Below are positions 8,931-18,406 of a DNA stretch of 64,000 nt, piece by piece. The stretch covers positions 164,449 through 228,448 of the forward strand of contig JBEPZU010000001.1 of assembly GCA_041640715.1 (NCBI GenBank), read 5' to 3'. The DNA is from DSFO01 sp041640715 (lineage in GTDB: Archaea > Thermoproteota > Thermoprotei > Gearchaeales > Gearchaeaceae). The notes beneath the pieces were generated by a model that saw nothing but the letters and a program-made list of their open reading frames with translations, was not told the DNA's origin and did no database searches. The stretch's first letter is position 1; each line of letters begins with the position of its first letter. The position numbers and the translations under genes were made by a program.

Positions 8931-11900
8931 ATGGGCAATTCGAAAAGTAAGATAGCGTTAGTGTTAGCCATTGCAATAACTGCTATGTTCATAGTACAGG
9001 CTACCTTTCCTTTATTGAGCGCAGCCCAAAATGTAATAGAAGGAAGTAAAGACAAGGCTAAACCTTGGCCCTATGTAATTCCGAAGGAATTTGAACTACC
9101 TTTGCTCTCCTCTCTTCCTAAGAGCAAAGTCGATCCTCGTATATACAAACAAATAGATTCTGGCGCTAGCAGCGTTCAGGTAATAATCCTGTATGACTGG
9201 CATTTCAGAGATAAACTTCTAGCTTCGCTTCCAGCAGGTTCAAAATTATTGAGATACGCTACTGAAGTAATCCAATACCTGCCTTTACTGGGCGTATCTC
9301 TACCTGCAAATAAGAATGAAATACAAAGACTTGCTAGCTTACCTTATGTTAAGCTAATAGCTTACAATGAACCTTTGAGCTATGAAATGCTCAATGTGAT
9401 GAATCCTAAGATCGAGGCTGAACTTTTTAAGAAAGAATTCAAAACTCAACAAGCACTTCCTTCAAGATGGTATGCTACTCCTTTGGATGTTGCAATAGAA
9501 ACCAGAGCTACAGAGTTATGGAAGAAGGGAATAACCGGGAAAGGAGTGATAATAGGCATTATGGATACAGGTATAAACCCAAGGCATCCTGACTTCTTTT
9601 TCCCAGATGGCAGGAGTAAGATAATATTTTCCTTCAGCCCCTTCAGCGGTGAAGATGCATACACAACTATACCTACTTTGTTTGCAGGACATGGTACTCA
9701 TGTAGCATCGATAGCTGCCGCATCCGGTTTAGGTTCTGGTCAAGGATGGTATCTAGACAGAGCTACTTTCTTGTATCAACGTGCTACTATATCCAAGGGA
9801 GAAATTACAGGTTTGGCTCCCGATGCATACTTAGCTATCTTCAAAATATTCTCTGATCCAAATCTATCTGCTGAGCCTCCTACTGTATACCACATAGCAA
9901 TTTCAATAGTTCAAGCAGTTAAGGTAGGTGTAGATGTGATGAACGCAAGCTGGGGCTTTATAGGCTTCGATGCTGATACTCAAGCTGTATTGTATTATGC
10001 AGTTGCTTGGGCTATACAGTGCGGTATGGTCTGGGTTAACAGTGCAGGTAATTATGGTCCTGGGTTTGTCACGTTAGGTTTTCCAGCGGCTCAGGAGAGC
10101 GTGATCACTGTAGGTCTTACTTATCCCGCAAACTTCCCTAGCCCAGGTTATGGTAAAAAAGTGGTTTACTGGTCAAGCAGAGGTCCAACATATCCTGCTA
10201 ACTCTTTCTTCCAGAACGGTGCAGATATCATACCTACAACTGGATTCTTAAGCGCTGGTAGGAATAAACCAGATATTTTAGCTCCAGGATTTGGCATAAT
10301 GGCTGCTAACGCAGGCTTTGAATTTCCTTCACCGTATGAATCTCTAGATCCCTTCAATGATACTCAAATAGCTTATCTCCATGCAGGTGTTAAGTACAAG
10401 GCATTATCGGGCACTTCTATGGCTGCACCGGTTATAACAGGCATCGTAGCTCTATTAATCCAAGCCTTCCCAGGAGCTACACCTGCTGCTATAAAGGCTG
10501 CTTTGATAAACGGTGCTGTTCCTACCACAACTGTACAAGGCGTTTCTGATCCCAACATATCAGGTGCTGGGTTGGTGGATGCATTAAACGCTTATAATAT
10601 ATTAGCGCAATCACCTAAGAAGAGTGGCTTCAAGATACCTCCTCCATATTGGGTTGTTGAAACTCAAGCGACGCCCGACGCCTACAAGCAAATATTTAGA
10701 GGATATAAAATATTGGTCGATGATATAACTGCTGTAGGAGAAAGTCAAAGTCTTGGATTACAATATTCTTATAACAACTTCATCGATGACCTCAGAAACA
10801 GAGGTGCAAACATAACTTATTTATCTCAAGCATTCCCGCCTAATTATGTTTGGCAGCAAATCAATCAAACGATAGAAAGTCCTCATCCTTATGAACCTTT
10901 GACAAACCAATTCTATCATATATACTACCCAGGCGCTACAGCTATTCAAATACATTTTGCGAGGATAGGTCTTGGTATAAGTCCTACACTTCCGGCTACT
11001 ACTTCCTATATAGTTGTATATAGCTGGGACTGGAGTACAATAGTGGCGTTAATAGTAGGTCCTACCGATCTTTATGACGTATTATATCCTGCGCTCGGTA
11101 CTCCAGGTGTACACATAAGATTAATTACTGATAATTCAACAGGTTATGGTTTCAAGGTTGATTGGTATGCTGTTCAATTGCCTAAGCCAAGCATTGTGGA
11201 TTATAACGTTAGGAGAGAAGTTTTACTGCAATACTATTGGTCTAATAGATCAACGAATCCTTGGGAGGTAAATGTTGCACCTATACCCACACCTATCACG
11301 GTTGGTAAAGCTACTGCAGCAGGGTACTCTGATTTAGGCAACGAACCTTGGATTAAGAAGGAATATTTAGCATATCAAATTACTTATGAGAAATTGCTAG
11401 AGTGGTATAAGGTCAAGGAATCCATATCACAATGCTACTGGCCATATCTCGCTAGAGGTAATTTCAGTTTGTATGATCTATGGTTACCCTTGCCATCCTT
11501 TGGACTCAACTATACGGCTGCCTTTGATCCAAATAATCCACCGCCATTAGGAACTATGATAGAAGATAATAAAGCAGGGCAAGGAATAGCTGATATAATG
11601 TATGTTAATGCAACTGTCTATGATATGCAAACCAAATCTTATACAACTATGTATTTGACTTTAGAGATCTATAGGCCTTATTATAGAAATGGAATGCCAG
11701 CAACTGTTTCATCTCTTGATGATCTTGTACGTAAGACTGTTCCGCAACTGCTCTTTGGTGGGTCAGCTTTGTATAGCGTTTCTTATCTCACAGGCGTTGA
11801 GTCTTGGAAATGGGTTCGACTAACTACTAATGATCCAAACAAGAGAATATTCGTAGATGCATCTCATCCTATTAAGATCTGGTTCATAACTAACGGTGAT

Positions 11901-14900
11901 GGAAAAGGAGGAATTGGTTTGGAAGCCAATTATCTAGCTTTAGGTAGCGCTTCACTTACGCCTGAGGACGAAGAACCTGAGGATCCTTCAATTTTCAATA
12001 CAGTAATCCTTTCAGGTCATACGAACAGGCCTAATGCTATATTCTATGGTCAATTCGACCTATTCTTAATACTGACTCCTTGGTATGTAGATCCTGAATG
12101 GGTAGATAGAATTGAATTAAAGAACTACGTAGACAACTACATAGGCAGAGTTTTGTTCGTAGGAGGTTACATACCTAGGATGGAGCCGTTCTTTGGTACA
12201 TATTTCGATGAACCTGTATACATGCTACCTAGAGGTTCTGAAGTAGGAACTCCTGTGAAGATGAATTATTATACGTGGGATTTCGGCGTTGAATGGGTGA
12301 GCGATTCGATAGGCGGTCCTGCTAAGATATTAGTGCCTAATAATCCAATATTTGCACCAGGAGTAGCGCCTGATGGAAGTCCTCTAGATCCAGTTGTATA
12401 TTTGGGAAGTGAAGTTATGTCGATAAAGCTTAGACCAAATGCCGCAAACACTAAAATATGGGCCTTAGATCCTACATTCCCTGCAATAGCATTCTATAAT
12501 TCAACTCCATGCAATGGAGTTTTGATGATAAGCGATAGTTATGTTCTATCAGATATATCATATGGTAGCGAAGCTTTCCTATTCCATCAGTGGTTCGGTT
12601 TGAGAGCAGTTGCCTATTTGCTAGATTCATTACCTCCTTATAACTTGGTAGCAAAGGTTAATCAGTGGTTCTATCCGATAGGTGGCGCAGAAGGTGGTAT
12701 TGGATTGTTCGTTAGACTTCAATACAACAAGATAGTAGCAAACGGTACAATATGGACTTTAAACTATACGATAACAAACTACTTGCCATATGCAGTTTCG
12801 ATACATGCTAAACTAGAAATACCTAGCAATTCAACCATAGCGGGCTTGATCAAGGCTGCTGGTCTTAACTTAACTGATTGGCGCGTAGTAGTTCCTCCTG
12901 CTACGGATCAAGGACCTTCAATTAAAACATTCGCAATAGGAGGGATAGCTTATACTAAATTCTTAGCTACTACAAGTCCAGGAATAGGATACTACCCAGC
13001 CTATACAGAGCTTTGGAGCACCTTTAAGTTCAATGCTACTCTCTATGCCAATTTCACAGACACGGGAGCTATAGATTACGATAACCCGATCTTTAGCCAT
13101 GCAGGGAGGTCTGTAAGTATATTGAATAAGATTCATAGACAAGGTGATCTGCCTCTAGTTAGCACTGCTACACCTCTCAGCTTTGATAGTTATACATCTA
13201 ACTTGGTAGCGAAATATCCTCTAGACTGGAAGTACGTCAATATAACGATAATAAATCCAGATGTATCAATAAGTAGTTTAAAGGCTCGTATAACTGGGAA
13301 CGTTAGTTCAGTGGCACAGTTCGCTACATTGGTTAATGAAACATTTGGTCCTGGCGTTTGGAGAGTCAAACTTGTGCTTTTAGGTCCTTCAGTTGATCTA
13401 AGGCCAGAGAACGTAAGCGCAATAGCAGGCCAAGCTTTAGAATCATATCAAATTCCAGTTCCTGTGCCTATTGATGGACCACTCTTTGTGCCTATAGCGG
13501 ACGGTCATTACCCAGGATTGCCTCATACTGGTCATTATTATGCTTTCGTATTCGTATTCATAGATCCTAACTTGCCAAGCGGAATGTATACTGGTGATGT
13601 TAATGTCTTAGACGATAACAACAATGTGATTGCTAGAACTAAATTGGCCATCACGGTAGAGCAAAGGCCTAATGGATACATTGTTTGGGATGACGGTTTG
13701 TACATAAATAACAGGCCTGCTGTAGATGATCCAGCAAACTACCATGGTGTAGGTTATGCTGTGTTTACCGCACACGACTGGCCAACTCAACCTTGGGTAA
13801 ATGCCTTTGAGTTGTGGAGGACCATTAGCGGTCCTGAGCTAAACTTCGCAGTCAAGCCTTCAGGGGCAATATCAATAGCTTTGGATATCATTGCAGAAAA
13901 TCAAACTCCAGGTCAACCTCTATGGAAGATCGAGGCATTCTATAGAGACTTAGTAAACAGAGTCTTCAAGGATGCCCAAGGTTTCATGTTGGTAGAGAAT
14001 GCTCACTTCAGACCTTTCGATGGTTATTACTTTGCTAGGGAAATAGGTTATGCACCAGAAATCAGATGGGTTAACTACACTGCAAGGGATATAATGATCA
14101 AAATACTTGCAGAAAACAAAGGCTCATTGATAGTATTCTCTCAGTTTGCTTCGGCCAACTCAGTCAATCCCGTATCAGGCCAACCTAATCCATATAATAT
14201 GAACTGGTTGTTAGGTTATGTTGGATCCAGAGTGTACTTCCCAACAGGCATCAACACCTCAGCCGCAAAGGACTTGATGCTATTCGCTACAGGCTTGCCT
14301 TCTTTTGATCTACCTATACCTGCAGGTTGGAGGACTATAACACCTCCAGCGTTACCCTATAATACAATTTCATTCTACTATCTATTCGCGAGTGAATCGG
14401 GCGGCTATGGGCTAATAAGCGACATAGCTTACAATGAAACTAAAAGGAAGCTCTTCTTAGATGTAAACTCTTTTAACCTTGTAGACGGTTCGATTACCTA
14501 TAGCAAGTATGTTCTTCCTACAGTGATAGAGACGCCTATGCCATATCCTCCTTTAACTACTTTCGTATATAAGATAACTGTACCTAATGCAGACTATGTA
14601 CTGCCTGTATTCGACTACATAAAAGTATCAGTAGGAACTATCATACAAATACTCGATACTAATTACGAAGTAAAAGCTCAGTTTATTGCAGCTAGCGATG
14701 TTGAAGATTATGGAGTAATCATAGGAGGGCCTGTTCGCGGCGATACTGTTTATATTAAATTTACTTCTTCAGCAGCTGTAAAGCCTGGCTTTGATGCAGG
14801 AATTAGGGTAAGCTATGTTCTCTATGCAAGCACTGCTTATTTCGTTAAAGACATTGCTCAGTTCTACGTGAAGAACGAGGACGATCCTGAATTAACATGG

Positions 14901-16331
14901 CAAGATGGAAGATATAGGATGGCAGATTGGAATGCGATAGCTGGAAAGTGGGGCATTGCATTAGCCTTAGATACGCGTTTAACTGGAATATCAGGAGAAA
15001 TATCTAAAATACCTTTACCAGATGCTAAGGTGATAGCTTTTGGCCAGTCTTCCTTCTTCGAAAACGTTTACTTCCAGCACTTCGTGACTCATATTACCGG
15101 CTTGATTTCTGAGAGCGCTTGGAGAACCTACTTAAAGATATTCTTAAGGTCGATACTCCAGTACGTAGGAGGCTATTATACTGCAGTGACAGGCGGCATA
15201 ACAGGTCTAGAGACATTCATAAGTTTCCTTAGAATCTTAGAAGGTAACGCAAGAGATGCAGGAATGATTGTAAGTCCAGAAGTTGATACAAAGATTAGCG
15301 CGGCTGAGGGCTATATAGCTGAAGCAAAGAATATAGTGCTAACAGGCAATTACATAGCAGCTGCTTCGCCTTTATTAAAGGCTAACTCTACTTTGAGTGA
15401 AGCTGCTACATTGCTAGTTACCCAATTAGAAGAGCAAGCGAATTCAGAAAAACTCAATGCAATGTCAACGATAAATAAGGTTAGGGCTTTTGTGAACTTA
15501 ACCGCAAGTTATAACGTAGATGTAAGAGAAGCTCTTACTATTTGGGGAAATGCTGAGAAAGCTTTTGATTCAGGAAATTCAACATTGGCTTTATTCAATA
15601 GAGAAGATCCAGCTACATGGTTCAACTTAGTGGATAGCTACAAAGCATTTAAGCAAGCAGGCAGTTTGGCTATTCTTGCCTCTCAGAAGGCCGTGGTATC
15701 TGCCTATAATCTTGCTACTATGATAAGGGATCAGGCTACCAAGGTTTTAAACACAGTCTACACTCAAGTTTCAAACTTGGCTGCTGCAGGAATTCCGGCT
15801 AGCGACTCTACTAGGTCTTCTTATGAATTAGCGTCTGTAAAGTTAGCATCAGGAGATAATTCTATGAAAAACTACAACATTGCCGACATAAATACCTATA
15901 CCAATGTGCTAGATGCATTAGCTAGCTACAGAGAAGCTCTTGGCTTTGCAGAAGAAGCGTTAAGCTCTGTTTTGAACGATGCAAGGAATGCTGCTGCAGA
16001 AAAGCTAGCTGAGCTTAGATCTGAAATAGCAAAAACCAGAGCTCTACCTCATGATGAAAGCATTGTCGCAGCTATCGACGCTAAAGTTCCATTCTATGAA
16101 TCAAGATTAGTTGCAGCCAAAACTGTAAGCGACTTCATAAGATTATATAGTGAAATTACGGATGACATAAGTAGAGTTAGAGCTGCTGTAATAACTCCTA
16201 CTACACCAGCTCCCGGAATGACTCCATTACAACTGGCGATAATAGTAATACTAATTCTGATACTGATATTCGCCCTAGTATACGCGGCGACGAGAAGGAG
16301 AAGAGCGGCAAGTCTAGCGACTCTATTCTAA
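8931..16331 (+). CDS. Giant membrane-anchored subtilisin-like (S8) surface protein, 2466 residues
   Basis: Signal peptide at residues 1-33. An S8 protease domain spans roughly 160-560 with an intact triad: Asp212 (IGIMDTG), His254 (GHGTHVAS) and Ser496 (GTSMAAPV), plus NSAGNYGPG for the oxyanion hole. A further 1500 residues of mostly beta-rich sequence with many N-glycosylation sequons follow. An alpha-helical, coiled-coil-like stalk covers about 2060-2420 (Ala/Glu/Leu rich). A Thr/Pro linker and one membrane helix (about 2438-2460) end in an RRRR cytoplasmic tail. The plan recalls surface proteases such as the one bound to Staphylothermus tetrabrachion, and crenarchaeal thermopsin/subtilase surface proteins. 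It probably degrades extracellular peptides and may be part of the cell envelope. Confidence 0.88.
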   Translation: MGNSKSKIALVLAIAITAMFIVQATFPLLSAAQNVIEGSKDKAKPWPYVIPKEFELPLLSSLPKSKVDPRIYKQIDSGASSVQVIILYDWHFRDKLLASLPAGSKLLRYATEVIQYLPLLGVSLPANKNEIQRLASLPYVKLIAYNEPLSYEMLNVMNPKIEAELFKKEFKTQQALPSRWYATPLDVAIETRATELWKKGITGKGVIIGIMDTGINPRHPDFFFPDGRSKIIFSFSPFSGEDAYTTIPTLFAGHGTHVASIAAASGLGSGQGWYLDRATFLYQRATISKGEITGLAPDAYLAIFKIFSDPNLSAEPPTVYHIAISIVQAVKVGVDVMNASWGFIGFDADTQAVLYYAVAWAIQCGMVWVNSAGNYGPGFVTLGFPAAQESVITVGLTYPANFPSPGYGKKVVYWSSRGPTYPANSFFQNGADIIPTTGFLSAGRNKPDILAPGFGIMAANAGFEFPSPYESLDPFNDTQIAYLHAGVKYKALSGTSMAAPVITGIVALLIQAFPGATPAAIKAALINGAVPTTTVQGVSDPNISGAGLVDALNAYNILAQSPKKSGFKIPPPYWVVETQATPDAYKQIFRGYKILVDDITAVGESQSLGLQYSYNNFIDDLRNRGANITYLSQAFPPNYVWQQINQTIESPHPYEPLTNQFYHIYYPGATAIQIHFARIGLGISPTLPATTSYIVVYSWDWSTIVALIVGPTDLYDVLYPALGTPGVHIRLITDNSTGYGFKVDWYAVQLPKPSIVDYNVRREVLLQYYWSNRSTNPWEVNVAPIPTPITVGKATAAGYSDLGNEPWIKKEYLAYQITYEKLLEWYKVKESISQCYWPYLARGNFSLYDLWLPLPSFGLNYTAAFDPNNPPPLGTMIEDNKAGQGIADIMYVNATVYDMQTKSYTTMYLTLEIYRPYYRNGMPATVSSLDDLVRKTVPQLLFGGSALYSVSYLTGVESWKWVRLTTNDPNKRIFVDASHPIKIWFITNGDGKGGIGLEANYLALGSASLTPEDEEPEDPSIFNTVILSGHTNRPNAIFYGQFDLFLILTPWYVDPEWVDRIELKNYVDNYIGRVLFVGGYIPRMEPFFGTYFDEPVYMLPRGSEVGTPVKMNYYTWDFGVEWVSDSIGGPAKILVPNNPIFAPGVAPDGSPLDPVVYLGSEVMSIKLRPNAANTKIWALDPTFPAIAFYNSTPCNGVLMISDSYVLSDISYGSEAFLFHQWFGLRAVAYLLDSLPPYNLVAKVNQWFYPIGGAEGGIGLFVRLQYNKIVANGTIWTLNYTITNYLPYAVSIHAKLEIPSNSTIAGLIKAAGLNLTDWRVVVPPATDQGPSIKTFAIGGIAYTKFLATTSPGIGYYPAYTELWSTFKFNATLYANFTDTGAIDYDNPIFSHAGRSVSILNKIHRQGDLPLVSTATPLSFDSYTSNLVAKYPLDWKYVNITIINPDVSISSLKARITGNVSSVAQFATLVNETFGPGVWRVKLVLLGPSVDLRPENVSAIAGQALESYQIPVPVPIDGPLFVPIADGHYPGLPHTGHYYAFVFVFIDPNLPSGMYTGDVNVLDDNNNVIARTKLAITVEQRPNGYIVWDDGLYINNRPAVDDPANYHGVGYAVFTAHDWPTQPWVNAFELWRTISGPELNFAVKPSGAISIALDIIAENQTPGQPLWKIEAFYRDLVNRVFKDAQGFMLVENAHFRPFDGYYFAREIGYAPEIRWVNYTARDIMIKILAENKGSLIVFSQFASANSVNPVSGQPNPYNMNWLLGYVGSRVYFPTGINTSAAKDLMLFATGLPSFDLPIPAGWRTITPPALPYNTISFYYLFASESGGYGLISDIAYNETKRKLFLDVNSFNLVDGSITYSKYVLPTVIETPMPYPPLTTFVYKITVPNADYVLPVFDYIKVSVGTIIQILDTNYEVKAQFIAASDVEDYGVIIGGPVRGDTVYIKFTSSAAVKPGFDAGIRVSYVLYASTAYFVKDIAQFYVKNEDDPELTWQDGRYRMADWNAIAGKWGIALALDTRLTGISGEISKIPLPDAKVIAFGQSSFFENVYFQHFVTHITGLISESAWRTYLKIFLRSILQYVGGYYTAVTGGITGLETFISFLRILEGNARDAGMIVSPEVDTKISAAEGYIAEAKNIVLTGNYIAAASPLLKANSTLSEAATLLVTQLEEQANSEKLNAMSTINKVRAFVNLTASYNVDVREALTIWGNAEKAFDSGNSTLALFNREDPATWFNLVDSYKAFKQAGSLAILASQKAVVSAYNLATMIRDQATKVLNTVYTQVSNLAAAGIPASDSTRSSYELASVKLASGDNSMKNYNIADINTYTNVLDALASYREALGFAEEALSSVLNDARNAAAEKLAELRSEIAKTRALPHDESIVAAIDAKVPFYESRLVAAKTVSDFIRLYSEITDDISRVRAAVITPTTPAPGMTPLQLAIIVILILILIFALVYAATRRRRAASLATLF

Positions 16332-16362
16332 AACTTTTATTTTTAATTAATTAATTTTTTTT

Positions 16363-17295
16363 ATGAAAATTTTAGTTACCGACCCTATTTCTTCAACTTT
16401 CTTTGAGCTTATTAGGAAGGATGGTTTTGATGTTGTATACAAGCCTTATATAGAAAGGAAAGAACTTTTGGTTGAAATAAGGGATAAGGATGCTTTAGTT
16501 GTTAGAGGTAGAACTAAAGTTGATAGAGAAGTCATAGATCATGCAGAGAAAATCAAATTGATAGTTAGAACCGGGGTTGGTTTAGACAACATAGACCTAG
16601 AATATGCTAGAACAAAAGGGATAGCAGTATTCAATACCCCTGGCGCTACTTCTAATGCTGTTGCTGAGTTAACAGTTTGTTTGATCTTAAGTTTACTTAG
16701 AAGGGCTTACTTAGGTCATGAAGCGCTTAGAAGAGGAGAATGGATAAAGAATAAGCTAATAGGTTTTGAACTTAAAGGAAAGACTGTTGGTATTCTAGGA
16801 TTTGGAAGAATAGGTTATGAAGTGGCTAAGAAACTCAAAGCCTTCGATTGCAGGATAATCGCTCATAGTAGGACTGATAAAAGTAAATTGGCTAATGAAA
16901 TAGGGATTGAGTTCTCTACAGATCTAGATTATTTATTGTCCAACTCGGATATTTTAACTGTACATCTAAGCCTAAATCCTTCTACTTACTTATTCTTGAA
17001 TAAAGAAAGACTGGCTAAATTGAAGAAGGGATCTTTTATAGTCAATACTTCTAGGGGTGCTATAATAGATGAAAAAGCATTGTTAGAGCTCATAGAATCA
17101 GGACATATTGCAGGAGTTGCTCTAGATGTATTTGAAAAAGAGCCTCCAGATACTGAAGTCGAGAAGAAATTGATTTCGATGGATAATGTAATAGTTACTC
17201 CTCACATAGGAGCTCAGACCAGAGAGGCAATGGAAGAGGAAGCAAAGGAGGCTGCGATGATTATATCAGAATTTTTTAGAAAATTAAAATACTAG
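16363..17295 (+). CDS. serA: D-2-hydroxyacid dehydrogenase (D-3-phosphoglycerate dehydrogenase-like)
   Basis: A 310-residue NAD-dependent D-isomer dehydrogenase. The Rossmann loop GILGFGRIG is near residue 141-149, the catalytic Arg in NTSRGAIIDE near 223, the Glu in DVFEKEPPD near 255 and the catalytic His in VTPHIGAQT near 275. No ACT or ASB regulatory domain follows, so it is the short form. Closest role is 3-phosphoglycerate to 3-phosphohydroxypyruvate in serine synthesis, but glyoxylate or hydroxypyruvate reductase activity cannot be excluded. The ATG follows a T-rich run and is probably leaderless. Confidence 0.85.
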   Translation: MKILVTDPISSTFFELIRKDGFDVVYKPYIERKELLVEIRDKDALVVRGRTKVDREVIDHAEKIKLIVRTGVGLDNIDLEYARTKGIAVFNTPGATSNAVAELTVCLILSLLRRAYLGHEALRRGEWIKNKLIGFELKGKTVGILGFGRIGYEVAKKLKAFDCRIIAHSRTDKSKLANEIGIEFSTDLDYLLSNSDILTVHLSLNPSTYLFLNKERLAKLKKGSFIVNTSRGAIIDEKALLELIESGHIAGVALDVFEKEPPDTEVEKKLISMDNVIVTPHIGAQTREAMEEEAKEAAMIISEFFRKLKY

Positions 17296-17313
17296 AAAGT
17301 GGAAGACTAGGTA

Positions 17314-17760
17314 ATGGGTTTAGCGAAATATAGAAAACTGGTAAAGAAGGCATATGAAAAAGAGCTGAGAGAAAGGCTAATAGAATGGAGGAAGCAGCCT
17401 GCTGTAGTTAAACTAGAAAGGCCTACGCTAGTATATAAAGCTAGGATGTTAGGGTATAAGGCAAAACAGGGAATAATAGTTGTTAGAGTCAGAATTAGGA
17501 AAGGTAAGATGTCAAAGCAAAGACCTAGAACAGGCAGAAGGCCTAAAAGAATGGGTACTACTAAATTGACTTTGAAGAAATCCCTTAGATTGATAGCTGA
17601 AGAAAAAGCCCAAAGGAAATTCCCTAACATGGAAGTTTTGAACTCTTATTATGTAGCAGAGGATGGAATGTATAAATGGTTTGAAGTGATATTAGTGGAT
17701 CCTTATAGCACAAGCATAAAATATGATAAGAATCTGAGCTGGATTTATAGGGGTGATTGA
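17314..17760 (+). CDS. rpl15e: Ribosomal protein eL15, N-terminal part (lacks the usual C-terminal tail)
   Basis: A 148-residue eL15. Clear eL15 blocks are ERPTLVYKARMLGYKAKQG, GRRPKRMG, AEEKAQRKFPNMEVLNSYYV and EDGMYKWFEVILVDP. Archaeal eL15 is normally about 190 residues and continues after an (A)WI motif into a basic tail with [12 protein letters not shown]. Here the ORF ends SWIYRGD-stop exactly at that point. The missing tail is found at the end of the next ORF (residues 100-147 of the eL13 gene). See the finding on split eL15. The start ATG at 17314 follows serA by 18 nt. Confidence 0.9.
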   Translation: MGLAKYRKLVKKAYEKELRERLIEWRKQPAVVKLERPTLVYKARMLGYKAKQGIIVVRVRIRKGKMSKQRPRTGRRPKRMGTTKLTLKKSLRLIAEEKAQRKFPNMEVLNSYYVAEDGMYKWFEVILVDPYSTSIKYDKNLSWIYRGD

Positions 17761-18196
17761 TATTTCCGTTCCAGAATTGAATTCCGAGCGTTTAGAGTTC
17801 GAAGAGCTTAGAAAGAAACTGGTAGCTTACGTCACTACTAGGACTGGAGAGAAAAGGAAAGGGAAGGGTTTCAGTATAGGGGAATTAAAGGCTATTAACT
17901 TGCCCGTAAAGAAAGCTATAAAATTAGGAGTACCTGTGGATCTTAGAAGGAAAACGAATTATGAAGAAAACATAGCTACTCTTAAAAGCATTGATTGGAA
18001 TAGATACAAAACTTTGGCTAAAAAATTCCTTAAAAAGAAAAAACAACGTTGGTTTGGTCATAAGCATAGGAAAAGGGTATTCAGGGGATTGACTTCTGCT
18101 GGTAAGAAGATGAGGGGTTTAAGGAGCCAAAAGTTAAGACATACGCATAAACATAAATGGAAGAAAAAGCAAAAAGAAAGAGAGGAAGGAAAGTAA
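17753..18196 (+). CDS. rpl13e: Ribosomal protein eL13 fused to the C-terminal tail of eL15
   Basis: A 147-residue ORF with a GTG start at 17753 inside the eL15 stop region (8-nt overlap, +1 frame relative to eL15). Residues 1 to about 98 are eL13, with the diagnostic [19 protein letters not shown] and [17 protein letters not shown]. From Trp100 the sequence changes to [19 protein letters not shown] followed by MRGLR, which from memory matches the C-terminus of archaeal eL15 (Pyrococcus has [20 protein letters not shown]). The last 25 residues are Lys/His rich. A GGGG run at 17750-17753 sits where a +1 shift would fuse both ORFs into one chain of about 293 residues. Confidence 0.88.
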   Translation: [147 protein letters not shown]

Positions 18197-18406
18197 ATGG
18201 GAAAGATAAGCAAAGGAGTTAACTGCAGTGTAGTAGGATGTTCCAATAAAGCCGAGAAATCCCTGTCTTATGAAAGAGCTTCTTTAGCTAGCTCTTTTAG
18301 TTTTTCTTCAAAACTTAGGACGGTCTATCTATGTAAAGAACACTACAAGATTTGGAAGAAAGAGACAAAGGAAATCAGAGAACTAGAAAGAGCAAGTTGG
18401 AAATAG
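18197..18406 (+). CDS. Small zinc-binding protein, unknown function
   Basis: A 69-residue basic protein whose ATG directly abuts the eL13 stop. Cys and His residues are spaced like a zinc site: C-x4-C near residues 10-15 and LCKEHY near 46-51. The rest is rich in Lys and Glu. It resembles small conserved archaeal zinc proteins found with ribosomal genes, though I cannot name the family. Likely RNA or ribosome associated by context. The 3' end lies against the start of the Trm-G10 gene. Confidence 0.7.
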   Translation: MGKISKGVNCSVVGCSNKAEKSLSYERASLASSFSFSSKLRTVYLCKEHYKIWKKETKEIRELERASWK

